Assembly (NCBI RefSeq): GCF_963678635.1
Contig: NC_087071.1
Coordinates: 34,465,680 to 34,529,679, forward strand
Direction of reading: 5' to 3'
Length of the DNA: 64,000 nt
Source: Symsagittifera roscoffensis
Taxonomy: Eukaryota > Xenacoelomorpha > Acoela > Convolutidae
Within the stretch, counting starts at the first letter, position 1; each line of letters starts with the position of its first letter. The notes below the pieces were generated by a model. That model was not told the DNA's origin. It saw only the letters and a list, made by a program, of their open reading frames with translations, and did no database searches. Both the position numbers and the translations under genes were made by a program. This document shows, in pieces, positions 25,309 through 38,364 of this stretch.

Positions 25309-26689
25309 ATTTAACTTTTGAGTAGAAATACAACTGGATAAAATGCTGTCGAAAAACAATCCGAAGCCGGTATCGGTCGGGACAACATTTTTGCACTTTT
25401 TTGAAAAGTTTTTATTTTGATTTAATTAACAGCAGCAACGGCATTGCAGAGTGTAATCAGCCGTCTAGGGAGCAAATTATTGCAGTTTGAAATTGCTTCT
25501 AAAAAGTTCCATCCATTCAAAATCAAAATAATGGCATATCAATTTCAGCTTATTGAGAAATCATTTATTTGAAATTTTGAAATATGATCCAGTAATATGC
25601 TCTTTATTCCTCTGCCTAAAAACTTCGGCTAGACTTTAAGCTAATCAAAAAATCATTCTATTTAAAAAAGTTTTGTGCACTTACTAACCTCACGCTAAAT
25701 TCAAAAATAAAACTTACCATTAAAAAAGCATACACTAAAAGTCGGGTCTAAGTTTTTATAAATGATTTCAATGCCGCGTTTTAATGATTTACAACCTTAA
25801 GGCGTAATTACTTGAAACCCTCACAAAAATGTTTGTTTTTATCGGTTTTTATTATATATAAAATTATATATAAAAAATAATATTACCACATAGAGGCTCA
25901 TATAGGTTCAACACTAAAAAACACATACAGTAAAACTGAAAAAGAATTTGCGACCGCTAATTTTACTATTAAGCAATCTCTTATACAAAAATAAGACGCC
26001 ATCACTTTTATATTTTGTCACTTAACCACCAAAACAACTGAAACATTTTGTCTCTTTTCAAGTAATTTGGTGGATGTAAGTAGTTTTCGAAACGGTGGAA
26101 AACCGCTGATTTGTTTCTAAATCCAACATTTATGTTCAGGTTACTTCAGCCGCATACTACACCTTCACAGTTGAACCCACTGCAAACAACAATCCGCAGC
26201 GTTCATAACTTGCACAGGGACAATGCTAATCTACCTGCTTTCCAGTACAATCAAGAAATATGTACATTTCGTCATAATTTCATTAGTGCTCATTTTAGCT
26301 TACTCGACGCCAAATTATTCTTCAAAAATAAAAAAAGGAACCTCGACGAATTTTTAAAGAATTAAATTCGTAACAAGCGCTAGTTCGTAACACTAGATTA
26401 AGCGTGGAACACTGATTCACGCGCAACATTTCTCTCGTGCAATTAATTTGAATCTAATAAATCAAAAAACGTTTTTTAATTCTGTTTCTTGTTTTCCACT
26501 TAAGCTTTTGTGGATTTAGTTTTTTCGCTCACGCTTATTTCAGCAAAAAAACTTAAATTTGGTTTACGGTCATTAAATAGTTTGGCTTGGATTTCGAGTG
26601 CAGAGAAACGTTTGTCAACCTATATTACAAACTAGAATTTTTTTAAAAAATTGTTTCATAAGAATTATTATTAAAAAGAGAAACTCTTT
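25309..26689. other. AT-rich stretch, no gene seen
   Basis: An 84-codon open frame at 26111-26365 has a fairly mixed composition but no recognisable motif and no clear splice context; I do not call it a gene. Confidence 0.4.
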
Positions 26690-29600
26690 TTTGCTTCAGA
26701 GTTCAGCGTGGTTTTCTCAATTTATTTGATCAACAATTGATGTATTTTTGTCAAGCTTCTAACAATGTAAAAAAAAAGATTCTGAAACCTATATATAACA
26801 TTTGCTTAATTTGTTAGAATGAGGTTAACATTTATAGTAATAAATGAAGTGCAATAATGATCCATGATTTGATTTTGCTGATGAATCAATTAAAAACTTT
26901 TGTGAAATAAACTTGTACAAACAAAAAGTAAAACTAAAATTATTGATTTTTTAAACGTTTTTCCTTTTGTTAACAAATAGTTTGTACATAATTTTTAAAA
27001 ATTTACTTTTTTGAAGATCTTAGTTTTTATAAGACTTTTTATGATTTGAGCTGACAGCGCTCTGTTGTACGCCAGGGATGTCATAAGGCAAATTTCTTCA
27101 TGCAATCGTACGATCTTTGATGAAAACAACCCATTAATGCAAACCACCGATTCACCAGGTTAGTTTAAATTGCAGCATCCTGTGACAAAATTGCAGCGTT
27201 TGACTAATTTTTTCATTTTTGTGTTAGATTTTTCACAAATATGCTTCAATTAAAAACCTTGCCAGAATTTGACTACTCAATGGTCTGGTTTTTAAACAGT
27301 TAAACCTAGGAACATTTTAAAAAAATAGTAAGTCTAGCCAGCTCTTTTTGTTTTTGAATAAATGATTTTTCAATCTTAATTACAATGAAGTTTTTAGTGA
27401 AAATTGTTAAATAATTTGTTAAAAAATAGGTTTTGTGCAATAATAATTTAAAGAATTGTCTTAACTAGAACTTTTTTTGGTGATATGACTCGTTTCCGAG
27501 TTTTTATAACCATGTAACAGGGAACTGGAAGCTCGATTAACTGGGAATCTTCAAAAAATGAATGGTGTTATTATCAGTTTCCAGACATCATTTCTCAAAA
27601 TATGAGCGCAGGTTAACATTGAGTATTTGATTTGAATTATGTAGTTGCTATCGTAGAATAATTGTCACAAATTTATATCTTCAATGATTTTTTTTCATAC
27701 TTTTATTGAATATGTTTTGAATTGGCGAAGGAGAAACACAAATAGGAACAATTTAACTACTAATCAAGTAAGAAACTCACTTTCCGAACTTACTATTTTT
27801 GAAATTTTAGCTAAAATTTTCACTTTCTACAGAGATTAAACAAAAAGAAGAAATTCCCGATCTAGAGTTTCATTAACTTGTTGACTAAAAATGTTTTCAA
27901 TTTGTACACAATTTTGATATACACTTTTTTAATGTCAGAAATGGAAAAAATTTAGTACAAAAACCGTCGAAATTTCAACGCAAAATGAACGCTAAATTTG
28001 AACACGAAACTATATTTAAAAACACAATGAAGATTTGCACAGCCTTTGCACTAAAGTTATTTTCGGGCTGATCATAACGTAAAAATGTGTCAATGAAATC
28101 TCAAGTTAGAAACACTTTGAAAAATATTTTAATTGATCATGGTACTTGTTTTAATTTTAAAAATGTCACAGTAAGCGTTGAAGTTTTGTGCACACAGTTT
28201 TTGTTCTTTCTCCTTCCCAAGAGTGGAAAAATCAATCAACTGGTTCAAAGATTTAATCTCAGCGATTGTTCTGTCTCGATTGATCTGGCTTCGCTTCATC
28301 TCTGTCGTGAAAATTAGCCTGATTATGAAAAGTAGCGCCCCCACGAAATCATTGTTTGCTCAAAATTTTCTCAATTCAAGCGACAATAACGTACCCAAAA
28401 AGTCAATCTCAAGAAAGAAACATTTTGAAAAACAACTTTAATTGATCATGGTGCTTGTTTTAATTCTAAAAGTGTCACTGTAAGCGTCAAAGTTTTGTGC
28501 TTTCGAGTTCAGCGAGTTTTTTTTTCAATTTTTCTGTTTAACAATTGATGTATTTTTTTCAAGCTTCTAACAAGCAGAGTTTGACTAACTTTTTCATTTT
28601 TGTGTTAGATGTTTCACCAATATGATTCTAATTTAAAAAAAACAGCAGAATTTGACTACTCGTTGGTCTGGTTTTTTAACAATTAAGCCTAGGAGCATTA
28701 TTTTAAAAATAGTAAGTCTAGCCAGCTCTTTTCGTTTTTAAATAAATGATTTTTCGATTTGAATTAAAATGAAGTTTTTAGTGAAAATTGTTAAATAATT
28801 TGTTAAAAATAGGCTGTGTGCAAAAATAATTTAAAGAATTGTCTGAACTAGAATTTTTTTTTGATAATATGACTCGTTCCCGAGTTTTTATAACTATGTA
28901 ACAGGGAACTGGATGCTCGATTAACTGGGAATCTTCAAAAAATGAATGTTGTTATTTTCACTTACATGCATTAGTTCTCAAAATATGAGCGCAGGTTAAT
29001 AGTAAGAGTATTTGATTTGAATCATGTAGTTGCTATCGTAGAATACTTATCACAAACTTATAGCTTCAATGACTTTTTTCATACTTTATTGACTATGTTT
29101 TTAATTGGGGAAGGAGAAAAACAAATACGAACATTTAACTACTTCTCAAGTAAGAAACTCTCTTTCCGAACTTACTATTTTTGAAATTTTAGCTAAAATT
29201 TTCGCTTTTTACGATTAAACGAAAAGAAGAAATTCCCTATGTAGAGTTTCATTAAGTTGTTGACTAAAATTGTTATTTAATTTGTACACAATTTTGACAT
29301 ACAATTTTTGATTGTCAGTAATGGATAAAAATTAAGTAGTAAAACGGTCCAAATTTCAGCGCACATTGAAGGCTAAATTTGTACACAAAACTATAAAAAA
29401 AACACAATAAAACACGATAAAATTATTTTCGCGTCGATCATAGCATAAAAATGCGTCGATGAAATCTCAAGTTCGAAACGTTTTGAAAAAATACTGTAAC
29501 TGATCATGGTGCTTGTTTTAATTCCAGAAATGTTACAGTAAGTGTCAAAGTTTTGTGCTTCAGAGTTCAGTGAGTTTTTTCAATTTTTCTGTTCAACAAT

Positions 29601-31800
29601 TGATGTATTTTTGTCAAGCCTCTAAAAAGATTCGTTCGACTAATTTTTTCATTTTTGTGTTAGATTTTTCACAAATATGATTCTAATTTAAAATATCACC
29701 AGAATTTGACTACTCATTGGTCTGGTTTTTTAACAATTAAACCTAGAAACATTTTTAAAAAAATAGTAAGTCTAGCCAGCTCTTTTCGTTTTTGTATAAA
29801 ATATTTTTCGATTTTAATTACAATGAAATTTTTATTGAAAATTTTTAAATAATTATTTAGAAATGAAACAGTATAACTTTATATCAAATTACGAACAGAT
29901 GATGTGGGCAAATAGCACGTTTATGGGTTGCGGCTTACAATCGAAACAATCTTGCTCTCGATCCTAAATAGTCTGCTTCTACAAACCGAAGGGGAACATT
30001 CGCGGTCATGCTTTAATGAATGACAGGCATTTTGAATCCATCAGATGCTGGGGAGAAGACCTTGTCACATGCATTGAGTGAGCCTGCATGATAAAAATGG
30101 TAGAAACAGAATAGTTGAGTTTTTTTTGGTTACTTGATCAATTGATACCTTCATGAAAAAAATGAGCCCATATTTGCTCAAAAGTTTTCAGTTAAAAATT
30201 CCGGATTTTCTCATTGATTTTTGCTCAAAACTGAATTGCTGATGTGATTAGAAGAGTAGATTTACGATCTCGATGTTTTACAAAATATCGTTTTTGAGGC
30301 CTGTTGCAATAATAATCTCAAGAATTGTCCGAACTAGAATTTTTTTGGTACTATGACTCGTTCCCGAATTTGTATAACTATGTTACAGGGAACTGGAAGC
30401 TCAATTAACTGCGAATCTTCAAAAAATGAATGGTGTTATTATCATTTTCATGACACTATTTCTCAAAATATGAGCGCAGGTTAACAGTGAGAGTATTTGA
30501 TTTGAATCATGTAGTTGCTATCGTAGAATACTTATCACAAACTTATAGCTTCAATGACTTTTTTCATACTTTATTGACTATGTTTTTAATTGGGGAAGGA
30601 GAAAAACAAATACGAACATTTAACTACTTCTCAAGTAAGAAACTCTCTTTCCGAACTTACTATTTTTGAAATTTTAGCTAAAATTTTCGCTTTTTACGAT
30701 TAAACGAAAAGAAGAAATTCCCTATGTAGAGTTTCATTAAGTTGTTGACTAAAATTGTTATTTAATTTTTACACAATTTTGACATACAATTTTTGATTGT
30801 CAGTAATGGATAAAAATTAAGTAGTAAAACGGTCCAAATTTCAGCGCACATTGAACGCTAAATTTGTACACAAAACTATAAAAAAAACACAATAAAACAC
30901 GATAAAATTATTTTCGCGTCGATCATAGCATAAAAATGCGTCGATGAAATCTCAAGTTCGAGACGTTTTGAAAAAATACTGTAACTGATCATGGTGCTTG
31001 TTTTAATTCCAGAAATGTTACAGTAAGTGTCAAAGTTTTGTGCTTCAGAGTTCAGTGAGTTTTTTTCAATTTTTCTGTTCAACAATTGATGTATTTTTGT
31101 CAAGCATCTAAAAATATTCGTTCGACTAATTTTTTCATTTTTGTGTTAGATTTTTCACAAATATGATTCTAATTTAAAATATCACCAGAATTTGACTACT
31201 CATTGGTCTGGTTTTTTAACAATTAAACCTAGAAACATTTTTAAAAAAATAGTAAGTCTAGCTAAAAAATGTTTTCAATTTGTTTACAATTTTGACATAC
31301 ACTTTTTGAATGTCATAAATGGGAAACAATTTAGTACTAAAACTGTCCAAATTTCAACGCAAAATGAACGCTAATTTTGAACACAAAACTAAATTTAAAA
31401 AACACAATGAAGATTTGCACAGCATTTGCACTAAAATTATTTTCGGGCTGATCATAACCTAAAAATGTGTCGATGAAAACTCAAGTTAGAAACATTTTGA
31501 AAAATATTTTAATTGATCATGGTACTTGTTTTAATTCTAAAAGTGTCACAGTAAGCGTTAAAGTTTTGTGCACACAGTTTTTGTTCTTTCTCCTTCCCAA
31601 GAGTGGAAAAATCAATCAACTGGTTCAACGATTAATCTCAGCGATTGTTCTGTCTCGATTGATCTGGCTTCACTTTATCTCTGTCGTGAAATTTAGTCTG
31701 ATTATGAAAAGTAGCGCCCCCACCAAATCATTGTTTGCTCAAAATTTTCTCAATTCAAGCGACAATAACGTACCCAAAAAGTCAATCTCAAATCGTTAGC
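26690..31800. repeat. Array of four related blocks of about 1.1-1.5 kb
   Basis: Anchors recur in order. CAACAATTGATGTATTTTT is near 26731, 28540, 29594 and 31080. TTTTTCATTTTTGTGTTAGA is near 27210, 28588, 29646 and 31132. ACAGGGAACTGG is near 27518, 28905 and 30386. GATCATGGT(A/G)CTTGTTTTAA is near 28135, 28445, 29502, 30987 and 31515. The first and fourth blocks also share a 230-bp segment beginning TTTTTGTTCTTTCTCCTTCC (28197 and 31578). The third block carries a 450-bp insertion with a CAP exon. The fourth lacks its middle. No open frame survives across blocks, so I read it as a non-coding array. Confidence 0.8.
29899..30081 (+). pseudogene. Decayed terminal exon of a CAP (SCP/venom-allergen-like) gene
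   Basis: After an AACAG acceptor-like site the frame reads MMWANSTFMGCG, CFYKPKGNIRGHALM and a final TGA. There is one internal TAA between SCSRS and IVCF. It matches the last exon of the CAP gene at 46540-46722 in start, cysteine spacing, motif order and total length (both are 60 codons plus stop). CAP proteins are secreted. This fragment sits inside a repeat block with no upstream CAP exons recognised near it, so it is a dead piece moved by duplication or recombination. Confidence 0.8.
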
Positions 31801-34800
31801 AAGAATTTTGTTTTCATTGCAATTTTGTTTCATCGCACCAATTGAAATAGTTTTTTTGCGAATAAGTAATCACTGGGTAAGTGCATGAGAATAAACACAA
31901 CTTAAAATCAGCTAGAATGTGAACCGGAATATGAACACTAAACCATTTCATGTTTAAACGCTTACACAACTGCTATCATTTTGTCACAGACAAAAACAAA
32001 TTATCAATATATATATATATACATAAATACACATACATATAGATAATAAAGAAATTTGATTAAAGATAAAATAAATCATAACCAACTGACAGTTGGAAAG
32101 GAAAAAAACGCAAAAAAAAACAGAAAAAAAATTGACTTGATTTTTTTAAATCTCAGCTTTCAGTTTCCGAAGAAAAAAATAAACGTCCTCAAACATCTTT
32201 CGATTTCTAGAACAATTTACAATTGTCAATTTTTTCATGAAATTAACCCAAACTGAGAAATCTAGATCACTACGTAAAAAACTTAGTTCGCTGGGAAATC
32301 TGATGATTAAAATCCAGTTTCGAATTGAGAAGTCGATTGCGTTTTTTCGTGACCTACACCTTTTTGCGGTTCGACAGTGGAGTTTGCCTTCTTTACAACA
32401 ATGGAAATGCAGTGAACTTGAAAAGAAAATAATCAAAAGTTGAATAAAATATTCAACCTCTCAGTTTGTCTTAAATCATAGCAGTTGTATTCAGTATTGT
32501 ATATCTTGTGACACTCTTGTTTAGTGTGGACGTTTATTAGCAAAGTAAGAGACATTGTATCTAAAATAATTGCCAGCTTTCCGTTTTACACTAAATTGAG
32601 AAAACATTGACCTAAATTTGATTTTATAGATTTACAAGAAGACAAATTAGCAAGAATCCTAGTCGTACAATGAATTTTGTTAAATTTCCTATTTTGTTGA
32701 ATTTTGCTAGTCTACTTTTTTTGGAAAAAAACAGTGTTTTTAGCTTTTTTGACATACTTTGTTGTTACAGACATATCAAGAATCTAAGCTCAGTTTATAA
32801 ATAAAGTTTTGTATATAAATATTTTTAATTTTTCAATAACCGAATTTTGTAAGCGTTACCCAACTAATTAAAAAAATAGCACAATAAGGAAAAAGCATCA
32901 CAAATACGTTTACGGGCTATTTAACAAATAAATTGGTTGCTCTCAATGTTTTGAAGACATGAAAAAATTTGTGAGTTTTTGGAAAATAGCCTTGCCTCAA
33001 GCTGGTAGTGCTCGTTTGGATCAATCATTTAATCAAATTTTATAAAATAAATTGGTTTCACGCATCTATAGAACGAACCAAACGCGCTTCGGGATCCACA
33101 GGGATCAATTTTGTATTTTAATATTCTATTAACGCTGCAAAAACGATAGGGAGTTTCTTTTGTTTTTGGTAAATTGTGTCTAGATAATTGAGTTCTGTAG
33201 AAAAAAAACTATTCAATAAAGTTAAACATACTGTTTTTTTAAAAATAAATTGGCAAATATGGCAAACTTGACAAAACCATTGAACGACTAAAAGTCTTGC
33301 CAAAACTTGCCAGCTTGAAAATTTTAAATTCAAAATTACCCTTAACTTTTTCTCAATTTATTGCAAAACAGAAAACTGGCAACTCATTCTTTCTTATATT
33401 GCCGTTAAAAATCTGCGTTATCCATGAGTGTTTTCAGATTTGACATACTGAATGCAACTGCTATAAATTAAGAAAAGATGAGAGGTTTAAATCAAATATG
33501 CTATTCTGGAAAGTTGCTTTTGCCAAATTCCGCGTCTCATGTTGTCCCCAAAAATGTTTCTTGTTGTTTGTTGTTTTCAACTTTTGATTATTGCGCTTGC
33601 GATTTGCAATTGTTATAAAAACGGAATGAAGGCTTTGTTCGGTTAAAAACTCGCTCAACAGAATCACTTAAATCAATTGTATTTTAGTTCATAATAAATT
33701 CAAATTTCTATTCGTGTCGACACTAGGTCTACAATGAAGAATACGTTTGTGACACCCAACATCTGACCAGCCTCTGACCGAATCTGACCAGTAACTTTTT
33801 TTTCAAACTGGAAATATCATTTCGAAACAATATGTCGGCCGCTTGGTTTAGCTGCTTACGGTTTATCGGCTTAGTTGCCACATCGTATAAATGATTAATG
33901 TGTACGCCATTTTTATGTAGTTCCTTTTAGTTATTTGAAATACTCCTATAATTTTTTGTTTTACTAGCCTTTACTTTGTTTTTTTAATGTTTTTTTTCCC
34001 GCTTATCAACTATATTTGGCTTTTTTTATTTCGGTTTAGTGACCTAATTTGGGTTCATTTCGAGAAAAGAATAAACATTTGCTTCATTCCTGATTGCAAA
34101 TAATGCTGAATTTCAAAGAAAAGTTTTTACAGTTCAAAGTTTTTCAAAATTATACTTTGGGTTTTACTTCAATTTTAGGGTTCGTCGGCTCAGTTGCCGC
34201 CTGTTAGGTGTTTGTTTTTGAGTTTTTTTTGATGCCGTTAATTGTGTTTATGGGCGTGTTTTCTGCGAAGATAACATGATTCCAGTTAACATTATGAAAT
34301 CTCTTAAGCTGTGATTTTTTGAAGTTTTTAATTTTTTTTTGAACTTAGTGACTTTTTTATTGTCTGCTAACTTGCAGTGCTATTTTTATTTTGTATCGCA
34401 AGTTGTGCAAAGTGCTACTTTATTTCTGTGTTGAAAATTATTTTCTTAGTTCCAAAAGTTTAATATCATAAAGAATTTGCAAGGTAGGCAAAAAACAATC
34501 AATTTTTGAAGCATTTTATTCATAATTCCCACATTTTTATGATTTGAAAATATTTCTGAAAACGTCTTGACTATGAAGAAAAAAAAATTAATACTTTTCA
34601 CAATTTTCTGTAGTCAGTAGTAGCAATCAGCAGTTTGCGAATTTCTTCGAAACTCTTCGGCATATCTTCACCAAGTTTTTTTGGAGTGAAAAAATCTGAT
34701 AATCAAAGAAATCTTTGCTTCAGTAATTTTTGACATTGAAAAAGTCCTATTCATCATTATTAAAAAATTGTTAGTATAAATTACGAAAAAGGCTAGAAGA

Positions 34801-36339
34801 AACTAGAAGAAAGTTTAACACGCTCGAGAATCGTAGCAGTTTAAAACAAATACTAAGAAAAGCGGGAAATAATACTCCTCATCGTATAAAATCCTCATGT
34901 GAGTGTAAGTTTGTGTTAACAAAAACATTTTTCACTGTACTCCTTCTGATAATATGCACCAAAACAATCGTTTTTTTTTGTTCAGAGAAACTCACCAATT
35001 ATTCGCAATATTTGGTCTACAGAATTTAAAGCTTTCATTCCCTACCTCACATAAACATCATTATTAATTATTATGGTGTAACAAGTGGTTCTACATGATT
35101 AAGTAGGAAAATCATGTCTGTTTGTTATGGCCTAATTAGTTCACATTTGTCAAAAAAAAAAACGAAATAAAGATATAATTATTTAGTTATGAAAATTACA
35201 GATGCGGGGGGGAGAGCTAAATTTATTTTCATTTTCTATTATGGCTTCAAGTTTGTTGCTGAAATATTCTGAAGCATTGAAGTTGTATCGCTCGTTGAAT
35301 TTCAAGTTAGTAGGATTTATTGTTAAATACGGAATAAATTTGACAGCGGATTTTTTTCAGCTATCAAACTGGAGTTAATAAAATGCATCAAACATCAATT
35401 GACAAAGTTTTACTAAAAATAAGTGATAGTTGTGTTAGTCATATCCAGTAAAAATCTCAAAAGGTTACTCTAATTAATATTTACGAGAGTTATCCACGGG
35501 ATGGACGAAAGACGTTCACAAAAAAGCAAAAATCATAAACGTTATTTCATATATAACATCAAGAGATCTGTTTAAGTTGACAAGCCTAAAAAGACACAAA
35601 AAATTTAATGTTTGCAATTAAAGCTAGCTCTCCTCCTTCTTTAGTAAATGTTATATTTTTCATAATCCTTTTATTGGCTGTGGTTTTTATGGTTTGCTAT
35701 ATTTAAATAGTCATTGTGATGCAGTTATATCAAAAACAACCTGAAGAACAGTTTTTATAAGACCAATAGTTGCAATAGATTTCAACCTAAACATTAGAAC
35801 ACAAAGCATAAGTAATTATTTTTACACTTGTGCACTGGTGGAAACTTCATTCGTTTTAGCGCCCAATAATAGAGCCCGAGCCGATTAGTATACTTGAAGC
35901 ACTAGCATTTGCAATAATTCATAATCAGTACTAAATTGCAGCAACTTTTTTTCCAAGTGCCATGCGACAACGTTTACCAAGTCACTGTGAAACCTACTGC
36001 ATACAAAAGCAACCAAACTCCAGAATTGAATTTTATGTTCTAACACAATTTTCAATTCAAAATTTTTTTAAATTGAAATGTTTTCCTGCAGTAAACAATT
36101 TCATCCTATTGTTCTTGCACAGCTTTTTGTATTTAAGTATCAATCTATCGTTGGAATCAACCACAACAGGTTTGTTTCTGTTTTCTTTTTTTAACATCTG
36201 CAACCAATTTTGCTATCAATTTTTTTCCAGAGGGACGCCAGCAAAAAATTATTTAAAAAAATGTCTCTTCTATAAACTAATGAATCAAATTAAAAGCAAG
36301 TATAGATTTCATCAAAAGTTTTGCATCGACAGATAACAA
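31801..36339. other. AT-rich stretch, no gene seen
   Basis: Contains an AT/CA microsatellite at about 32008-32040. A 124-codon open frame at 35962-36336 is hydrophobic and low-complexity; I found no domain in it. A block at 35070-35215 (CCTAATTAG..., then a G-run) resembles 36640-36790. Confidence 0.45.
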
Positions 36340-37330
36340 ATGATCTGAATTATTCTCTCTGAAAGTCTCAATTGTTGTGTTGATTTCGAATCTAAAAACG
36401 CCATTTTTTTCCATTTGAAAAAGTTTTTCTATGAGAGTGCACACTTGTATCGAATAAGAAGATTAGAACGTTTGCGTGTGCGATATGAAAAACATTGACC
36501 GCCAAAATTAAACTGTTAGTGTTACAACTTTTATCAATTCTGGTGTTTCTTATGGTACGCGCTCTTTTGGTACTTACATGTGCGCTCTTATGGTACGGGC
36601 TCTTGGCTCTTTTTCCTTTCCCCCCCCCCACCTCACTCTTACATTAGTTTAACGGTCCAACGAGTGGTTTTGCAAGGTTGATTATGAAGCCCAAAAATGT
36701 TTACCATAGCCTAATTAGTCTGCATGTAAATTTTCATGACAATCGGACCATGTGAACAGAAACTTCAATTATAAAAATTTGTAGGTGGGGGGGAAAAGGA
36801 AAAAGAGCCGGGCTCTTTTGGCACTTCATTATGCGCTATTTCGGTACGCGCTCTTTTGTGCATGCAGCACAAAAATTTTTTCGTTGGGAGTGAACACTTG
36901 TATCGAATAAAGAGATCAGAACGTTTGCATGTGCGATATGAAAACTTTGACCGAGAAAATTAAGCTGTTAGTGTCACAACTTTTATCAATTTTGGTGTTT
37001 TTTTTATTATCTCACCGTTATTACATACTTCTCTTGATAGGCTTTTACCGGTGCATACACAAAAGAGCGCGATGCATACACGAAAGAGCGCGTAATAAAA
37101 AGAATGCGTACCAAAAGAGCGCGTATACTAAAAGCATTAAGTTAATTGCTCCTAAACTAATTTAACCATAAGAGCATTAAGTTAATTCTTTGGTGATTAT
37201 TATTAACAATTAATTAACAAGTGCTAATCGGATTAAAACATTAATCTGAAAGTGCTCTCTTATGGTACTAAAACGCGCTCTTATGGTAGGCGCTCTTTTG
37301 GTACGCGCTCTTTTGTCGGTGCACCGCATA
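36340..37330. repeat. Cluster of GGTACGCGCTCTT motifs on both strands
   Basis: About a dozen copies of a motif close to GGTACGCGCTCTTWTGGTAC occur at 36551-36605, 36810-36856, 37056-37125 (inverse strand) and 37250-37315. A second inverted pair is built from GCTCTTTTTCC plus a C-run (36606-36632) and a G-run plus GGAAAAAGAGCC (36785-36812). Two further direct copies of about 140 bp (36425-36560 and 36880-37005) flank these. This looks like a composite foldback repeat; I see no gene in it. Confidence 0.65.
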
Positions 37331-38364
37331 TACCAGTAAGTATTTAAAATTAATTTTTTCAATGAGTAAGAGATGCAATTTTTTCGCACTGATTTTTTTT
37401 CACAAAAAGTACTTTTTAATTGAAGATAGAGAAACATCTTTTTTCTTAATAGAGCAATAGCTTTTATTATTTGTTAATTTGATACTTGTACTTTTTTGTT
37501 CTATTTATGCGTTTTTGTTGTAAATATTAGAGCAATCTCATTAGCCAAAACAGTTTTAACAATTTGTGGATTAAAAATATTCTAAAAAAATTTCTGAAAA
37601 GTTTAAGAAAAACTTGACTTACTTTGAATAAAATCTACTTTTATATTTAATTTGCCCCACTAGTGTGTGCTTAGATCAGAAAAAAAATCAAAATCAATTA
37701 GAATAAGTTGCTCTGTTTTAAAGAAATCATTCATAAAATGGGAATTGCTGGAGGCTAAGCGCTGATAATTAACCCAAAACAGAGTTTTCACAACCAAAGT
37801 TTCAACGATAATAAATTAATTAAGACACCGCCTTTCGTTTGTTTGACTTTTTGAAATCTTACCAGATAAATTTGTGAAGATGTCATAAGCAATGTCTTCG
37901 GGTGGATTTCATTTTCAAAAAATGATATATATGCAAAGATTAATTGGTCTTTTAATTCAACTGATATCTCGTACTTGAGGTATTGGGGTGTTAGAAATGT
38001 GCAAATTAAATGAATGGATAAGTATTTGTCTAGCTCGATTCCTACTCTTGAATGAGTGTATACTAGTGAGTTTCTTTCGTACATTGAACTTAAATTTCCT
38101 TATAGCTGGTAAAACTCTTAAAAGCTCGGTTATAGCGCTAGATTTGGCGATAAAAACTTTTGAAACATTAACTGTTAGCCGTCTGTGTTAGGTGTCTATG
38201 CTTTAATATGTTTTTTACTGCATGGAAAAACTGTAAAAAAAATTGTACACTTTCAAGAAAAAGAGTGAATTGCTTTCGAGATTCTTTGGGTCTGTTTATA
38301 AATTGTAGGCTTTATTTGCAATTTGATGACTTCAAGGTACTACACCTTAAGTTTAATTATCCAG

